Shown: positions 57,801 through 64,000 of the stretch, piece by piece | Numbering within the stretch: the first letter of the stretch is position 1 | How the letters are laid out: each line of letters begins with the position of its first letter | Source: Syngnathus acus | Taxonomy: Eukaryota; Chordata; Actinopteri; Syngnathiformes; Syngnathidae | DNA length: 64,000 bases | Assembly (NCBI RefSeq): GCF_901709675.1 | Contig: NC_051101.1 | Span: forward strand, 7,522,501-7,586,500 | Reading direction: 5' to 3' | Position numbers and translations under genes: made by a program | Notes under the pieces: model-generated | Databases searched by the model: none | What the model was told of the DNA's origin: nothing | Seen by the model: only the letters and a program-made list of their open reading frames with translations

Positions 57801-60243
57801 GATATTAAGATAAGTAGAGTTCATAATACGATACCAGACTCATTGGTAGTGGCACATTCAGGTGACTTTGTGGCTTGCTGACATTTGGAGGACAAAGCAA
57901 GCGGTCCATTGTCACTCTCATTCCATTCCAGTGACAGATGATGTTGTTTAAGGTCATCTGACTCCTCTCCAGTATTAATCTGCCGATAGGCATTGTGAAG
58001 GGCATCCATCTCTGATCCTGCACTCTGTACATAGAACAGGTCTGCCAAAAAGCAAATATATAAAGATATTACCACAATCCAGGCATTTATAGTAAGACCT
58101 AATATATATATTTGTTTAAATCTCTTATTATGCATGCAGTTTTACCTATGTCCTGAGAACTTGTTACTTGTGGTACTTCTTTCATTTTGCCTTCAATCTG
58201 TCCTTGGGAGGCGTTGTATGCATTATCTTAAGAAGAAAACAAAACAATGTTAAATGGATTTGATATGTCAGTGATAACATAAAACATGAAATGTTGATGC
58301 TTTTATGCAAAAAAAGCAGTTTACTAGATGGTGTTGAATCCAATGTGTAACTTTCTTTTGCCTTACCTTTTGCAACAACTGGAGACATTTTTAACTTCTG
58401 AAAAATAAAAACAGCCCTAAGGATTAAACATTATTTCCCCTTACAATTTTCATTTGATGAAAAACAAGCAATGTGCTTATAATGAGAGAAAGACGAGTAG
58501 CATTGTCATTTATGAAACCAAATAAGCCTTTGCAGAGTTGCAACGTAACACATTCACACAATGATGACAGCAACCAGCTGATTCATACACCGATGACATA
58601 TGCCATCTGGAGAAACTCGAGATTCTGATTCTTTGAAACATGTGATCTGACAGTGGAAGCCAGACAAGCAATCTTCCAAAATGCCACCTGGACCCGAGAG
58701 GGTCCATTGGGTTAATGGACAGCACCGCTGGTACTGTGCTGTCCAAGATTAAACCAACTGGGACACCATTTAGAAAAAATTGTATGACATAAAAATTACG
58801 AACCATTACTTCAGAATCCTCATCTTCAAAATCCTTGTTGCACTGTGGCAAACCTAGGAATGTGGAGAAAGGAAAGATGTGATGTAAACACGAAGATAAA
58901 GACATATAAGAAGCCAAATACATCCATCCCGCTTACATGGAGAACCTCCGATCTCGTTTTGGTCATCACCATTCAGATCAGGTAGCTCCTCTGCAATCCT
59001 GCAGGGATGATCGCCATTTCTCATTACAATGTAGCCTACAGTTATATCCTAAATTATATATTCATGGTCTGAACAGATCATGAATTAAAGTTAATTCTAA
59101 TTTGGCACATGGATATCTTTTAGATGGCAATGACACATGCAAAATGGAAATGAGTACAATTATTCATAAACCTTATCACTTATCACTACTGTTAACGTAC
59201 CGGTTATTAAAATACAGCGGAACCGGAATGTAGCAGACTGTTACGGGGGAAAAGTCGTTTGTTAACCGCCTCTTGCATTTTAATGTAATTTTTATCATTT
59301 TTGCTTAAGTAGTGGGGGTAAGTGGTTTGTCAATGTAAAGCAAATCTAAGATGTAGAAACGCTATATGAAATGCTACTATCCATACCTGAGGTATGTAGT
59401 ATAACTCGTATTGTCAACCTCTTTGTTCAACTGAGAATAATCTATATTTGATGAAGCACGTCCTTCGAGTTCTCCAAAAAAATTGGCTTTTTCCTCTTCT
59501 TCCACCAAAGTGTCCAATCCCTCACTTGAAGTTACACCTGTCATAAGAATAAGCAGACAATGTAGTATGTTGATACATTTTTGCAGATGAGCTCATGTGA
59601 TTCTTGCTTTCTTGCAGAGGTGTCAAATCCAGTTTTAGAACGAAGCAGTGACATCAATTCATTGTAAATCGCTACCTGTTCCTATTCTAAGGTTGCATTT
59701 ATTACCTTTCCATGATGACAGGGTACCTTTCAAGGGTTGAAGACTACTTTTTGATGGTGGCAGCTGGTCATGTAAATCCACCGAGTCATCTGAAGCAAAC
59801 TAAAAAGCAATCGTTGAGTCAGTGAGAAATACATACCTTGCTGTTGATAGTTTATTTTTACTCATCTGATTTGTAAGTTTACACTATGTATGCTTTTCGG
59901 GCTACTGCGGTTGATAAAAATGGCATGCCATTTTATAAAAAATAAAAGAAAGAGGAAATTTGATTTTTTTTACTTTACAAGTCAAATTACAGTGTGGACT
60001 TTTAAATGTTGTGCTTGCACACCCAAGATTTTAAATTGGAGGATGTGCATCTGTGCTCCAAGTATAAATCTTGTGTATGAGAGATTGAAGAATTATGAAA
60101 CCATATGATTGAAGTCTTTTTTTGGGGGGGGGGGGGGGGGGGGGGAATTTAGAATGATATTACAATAGTATTTTATGAGCAGACCTACTTACCTCCTTCG
60201 AGAACAGTTCATCCAGCTTTTCTTTGGCCTTATTACGAAACAT
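51806..60243 (-). CDS. cep162: CEP162, centrosomal protein of 162 kDa (KIAA1009)
   Basis: Coding exons in transcript order: 60193-60243, 59706-59799, 59387-59537, 58937-58998, 58804-58853, 58367-58397, 58146-58226, 57835-58041, 57274-57467, 56842-57105, 56536-56740, 56336-56430, (56213-56254 tentative), 55772 or 55796-55915, 55334-55465, 55055-55167, 54786-54861, 54573-54699, 54307-54455, 54093-54191, 53772-54005, 53373-53576, 53010-53295, 52682-52814, 52477-52618, 52305-52403, 52055-52189, 51806-51982. They join in phase to about 1,250 residues (human about 1,400). Recognition blocks are [43 protein letters not shown] and the end [20 protein letters not shown]. The N-terminal half is acidic and disordered; the C-terminal half is heptad-rich coiled coil. 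Known role: microtubule-binding centriole distal-end protein that promotes transition-zone assembly at cilia with CEP290. Start [17 protein letters not shown] is the only nearby ATG after an acceptor at 60271. It converges on cyb5r4 as in human. Confidence 0.95.
52876..52904. repeat. Poly-C plus (CA)n run in a cep162 intron
   Basis: A cytosine run of about 14 followed by CACACACACA. Confidence 0.9.
54700..54785 (-). other. cep162: GC-AG intron of cep162
   Basis: The 86-bp intron starts CTCAG|GCAAGTG and ends with AAGTAG. GC instead of GT, in the strong CAG|GCAAGT context, is the known minor U2-type donor. Coding phase on both sides requires this site (NISQ then INEAKLSED). Confidence 0.85.
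60123..60146. repeat. 22-base poly-G run in cep162 intron 1
   Basis: Uninterrupted run of 22 G on the plus strand (60124-60145), about 50 bp downstream of the first coding exon donor in gene direction. Confidence 0.95.
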
Positions 60244-61060
60244 TATGATGCTCTAAACTTCTCTGAAGTCCTGGCAATGAGAATGAGAATAAAAATGAGA
60301 ATGAAAATGTGTATGTAAACCTCACAGTTTGCATCTTTCACCATATCTGTGTGACTTTTCTCATGTTGGTATGCTTTCCTACATTGTGCAATGCTTCCCA
60401 AACTTCAATGAGCCAATGCACAAGTTATCATTACAAAAATTCTCAACGCACACCACCAAACAAAAATGTCACAAAACATTTGATGATGGAACCGCAGATT
60501 AATTGTGGAAGAGCATTTACTGTATTTGATCTGCCTGTCACTTTAGGTCGCTGGCATAAGATCGTTGAACAACATTGTTTGTGGAATAGCACAAAAGCAA
60601 ACAATAGTGCCTGCACGTTGCTCGGCACGCAACACTGCAACCACAAGGGAAATCGTAACAAAATAGCTTTTTGCTCTTTTATATACTAAAAATGTGTTGC
60701 TAGCTTTTAGTTTATCTTGCAGACGGTACTGTGTTTGGAAAGGAAATCCTCCTGGATCAGATGCTTTCATTGACGCTCAGCAAATTGTTGGTTACGCTCC
60801 ATTCACACTGTAGATGAGTAATTTATTCACTATACTGTACTTCTATTTCAGTAAGCACGTTCATGCATGTAATTTAACTCACTTAAAACATGCGACATAA
60901 AAAAAAAAAAGCATATATCCTTCCTGGACACTTTGAGTCTTTGATAGTTCCCGCCGTAGAAATATAACGCTGCCTGGATTGGAATAGCCCGTTTTCTGTG
61001 AGCGTCAGCCCAGCCGCCATATTGAGTGTGGCAAATCCGCACCCAACCCAATGCAACTCC
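60193..61060 (-). promoter_or_regulatory. cep162: cep162 5' region
   Basis: A clean acceptor (CATTGCCAG|GACTTC) at 60271 shows that a noncoding exon lies upstream. A plausible start is near 61020, where minus-strand CAATATGGCGGC (61013-61024), a YY1-type initiator motif, opens a G/C-richer block. No clear donor was found, so the first exon is not resolved. Confidence 0.35.
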
Positions 61061-61315
61061 CTACTTCTCATTGCCCCCTTCACACACACGTCACTGTATT
61101 TGGACAGGCACTAAATACTTCCTATGTGGCTTTTAATTTGATCGATGTTCACTGACATGTGGCGTTTCACGACTCAACATTAATTCATTAATCAGAATTC
61201 AAGAAGTAACTTTTATTTTCACCCAAAATTGGACACCTGCACCAAACATAATTAAAAATATCTACGTGACAAAGTTAACCACATGCAGAACAGCCACTGC
61301 GCTGAGCAAATGACT

Positions 61316-61445
61316 GCTGCAATATGGCGGCACCTCGACGTCAACATGTCGCGGAGTACGATTCGTTGAACGATTCGTTTGAACGAATCTTTTGAGTGAA
61401 CTGATTCTAAAGATTCAGTTCACTTACAAGAAGTGGAATGCACAA
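61316..61445. mobile_element. Fragment related to the hAT element
   Basis: GATTCGTTGAACGATTCGTT and GAACGAATC words resemble the ends of the 24.9-kb hAT element. Next to them AGTGAACTGATTCT and its near-exact inverted copy form a 14-bp palindrome (61397-61426). No target duplication seen; a relic or a solo end. Confidence 0.4.
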
Positions 61446-64000
61446 CGCTAATGCTTTATTTATTCCCCTTGGTGTCAGTGTTGAGCTATGGAGCAGGCTT
61501 TTTTTTTTTTTTTTTTTTAAATCAATGGGTAAGCAGTCCATCGCGAGACATCAGAAGTAATCTAATAAACTGCTGGAGTCTTTCCTCGCTTTCTCTCTTT
61601 TAGAGGTCAGAGAGGATCCATATGAATTCTGTTTTCACCTGCCTCCCTATGTGGTTGTCCTACAAAATCCTTCATTTGACCAAGGATATGCATTATGAGA
61701 AAAGGAGGCATGCAGAAAATGTTTTGTTTGGTTTTGTTTTGGTTAAAGCACAGAATGTAACCACGGGTGAAATTATGCATATTACCTGTTGTATAAGCAC
61801 CAAATTGTTATCTTTTATTTTTCTTCAATTATTATTGGGCGTCCCAATCTATACATAATGTTGTTTGATATGACTGCTTTATGAATAAATCAGAACCTTA
61901 GTTTCCTCCCAAAACTGTTTTAAATACCCAGTGATTGTGTGGTATTCTTTCAACAAAAAAGTCACAAATATTACCTTGATTGTGCAGGCAATTAAACAAC
62001 TTATGTATGAATAATGCTCTACTCCTTTTTTAAGAGCCATTAAGATTAATTTCACAAAGGACATGTATCATCTGGAAATGTTCATGGTGTAGCTCACATT
62101 TAAATGTGTACCGCTAATGGAATCTCTGTCCTCTTCTGTCATACTGACATTGGAAGCATTGTCACTACTGTTAAAACTGGACGGTTACCTTCATCCCACC
62201 ACACACTGGCTCCTTATTCTGATTTATATTCATAAGAGACACCTCTTATAGAAAGTGGCTTATGAGGTTGCACTTCCATCAAACATAATTGGTGTGACCT
62301 TCACAAAGACATAAGTGCACTTTCTGTAGCATCTAACCTGCGGTTTTTGATTTAGCGTATTAAAATCCGCAGTGGGTGATGTATGTTCTTCCTTCCTTCG
62401 CAGTTTGGTAGATTACATGCTGCTCCTCAGACAAGTTGACACTTTTTGAGTAATAGCATTTCTTGTTGTTGAAAACTTGGTCTTCTTGAGGCAGTATGTC
62501 TCAGACAGAGACAAGAAAGCCTCTGTTTACCCTTCAACCAAAAATATACAAGCTGCTGAATGGGCAATATTAAACACAAAATAGATACTGTAAAGTACAG
62601 TGATAGTTTAATCCTCAGTCCACGGCATCAGTCTACAAGCAAGATCCCCAAAACAATGCCTCGGGGGAAGTAGTAGTCTTTCTCGGGTGCTCACCCAAAA
62701 ATTAAAAGGACATTTTCAGTCCTATCTCCAAGCAAGTGGGTGGGGTGGGGGGTCAAACAAGCTAGAATTCAGATGTCAAGTGGTGGGGCAATGCTGGAGA
62801 CTATTTGCATTCTCGTCTCACCAAGAGGTGCTTTCAATAAGCGAAGACCCAAATTTGAAGTGGCATTGGGAATCGAGAGTAAATACGGAAACCTGAAACG
62901 AGGAACACACCGACGGGTAAGCACAGATGCATTGTGAACAAACCCGAGTGGGGAGATTTGGATAGTTGTGAAAGTGGTGATGACATGTATGTATGCCAAG
63001 GCAGGGGGAGAACAAGTGGGGGGGAAAAAGAGCGGATAGTTTTTCAGATGAGGGAAAAAGAAAACCATAAGTAGCAAAAGAATTTAAGGAGCAAGATCAA
63101 GAGAGGTAGGTGTTTAAGATCTTTTTGAGCTTTGGGTAAAATGAAGTAATCCTCTCAATGAGTCCTACTAGTCTGACACCTATTTTGGGGAAAAAAAATA
63201 ATTAAGAATGGAGATTCAAATGGAGAGGGTTTGAACAGAAACTCGAAATGTAAACTTTCAGATGATGCGGAGAATGGCAGCAGACAGGATTGGAAGAAAG
63301 TGGACAGGTCAAAGTAGTGAGCTCTAGTCATATTGCAAAAATAAGTACTAAATGGGTGAAGGAAGCAAATCCAGTAAAGGTTGGAATTGAAATGCATGTA
63401 ATCAAGGCAAAGGAGCGATTCTAAAAAATGCAGATAACTCAAGAAGGAATGAGGAAAGACGTGACTATGTTGTACTTAATCTTGAAGGTGAAGTGCTCCC
63501 AAAGAAAGTGAAGCCGGGTTTTTCGAGCTTCATCTCAAAGAAGGATATTCCGAAATAAATGCAATACAAGTTTTGATTACATGCGGATGTGTCAATCTGC
63601 TTGACGATGCCAACAGAGTTTTTGCAGTTCAGCCAGAGTAAGAGGGCGAAGAGGTTGGATAACGTTGGACACGGCTGGATCAATTGTGTAAATTCAGGGC
63701 AAGTCTGCTCTCGTCTTAGGAGCCCCTAATGTTTGATTGAACAGTTTATTAAATGGCTCATATGATCTATTATGTGCTGTCTGATGTCTACATTATTTTA
63801 TTTGCTATCTTTGTGATGCTGTTGGTGGCCCCACAAAATAGACATTAGTTCCATTTGTTTCTAGCCAATCTTTAATCTCTGTCCAGAAATTTCTTAACCA
63901 GTCTAGTCATAGTTGACAAGTTACAATTTTTCAAATTTATTAGTAGTTAAATGCTTTTTTCTCTGGTTGACATTACATATTGTTATTAAAGATATGTCCC
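61446..64000. other. Intergenic, no gene seen
   Basis: A poly-T run at about 61499-61519; otherwise A/T-rich sequence without exon-like frames on either strand. Confidence 0.55.

Noticed and set aside
62687-63442. Several 60-100 codon frames on both strands
   Set aside because: No recognisable similarity, no splice context, and composition like the surroundings.

Overview
The window looks like a teleost fish chromosome. It has intron-bearing vertebrate genes with short introns, fish-type hAT and LINE relics, and vertebrate synteny. Four protein genes are clear. They are the last three exons of ascc3 (+, 549-2304), complete sim1 (+, 5045-13271, 11 coding exons, 726 aa), complete cyb5r4 (+, 26209-31410, 15 coding exons, 517 aa), and complete cep162 (-, 60243-51806, about 28 coding exons, roughly 1,250 aa). 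I found exon boundaries by following reading frame and GT/AG phase by eye. Names come from remembered similarity to the human proteins; no search was run.

Layout: ascc3 and sim1 run head to tail. From 13.6 to 26 kb there is a large intergenic stretch with a dead LINE, short-repeat relics, possible conserved non-coding islands and, just upstream of cyb5r4, a 789-bp hAT-type element with an 8-bp target duplication. cyb5r4 and cep162 converge. The 20 kb between them (about 31.4-51.7 kb) holds no ordinary gene. It is filled by a giant inverted structure.

That structure spans 33364-50826. Two nearly identical arms of about 1.94 kb (33364-35303 and 48887-50826) point inward. Each carries tRNA-like A/B boxes, a cluster of CCAAT boxes, an E-box, a perfect CRE, duplicated leader-like exons with splice sites, and a poly(A) signal. 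Each arm opens into a minisatellite of 21-, 14- and 12-bp units: about 7.1 kb in one orientation on the left and about 5.9 kb in the opposite orientation on the right. The arrays meet at a non-repetitive core of about 356 bp with a retroposon-like tail. The whole resembles an oversized fold-back element or inverted segmental duplication. If transcribed from either arm it would give a very long hairpin RNA carrying hundreds of UGCAUG (RBFOX-type) motifs. The very long open frames across it are by-products of a stop-free repeat unit.

The ascc3-sim1 pair (human 6q16) lies beside the cyb5r4-cep162 pair (human 6q14). MRAP2, which lies between CYB5R4 and CEP162 in human, was not found; the inverted structure occupies its expected place.
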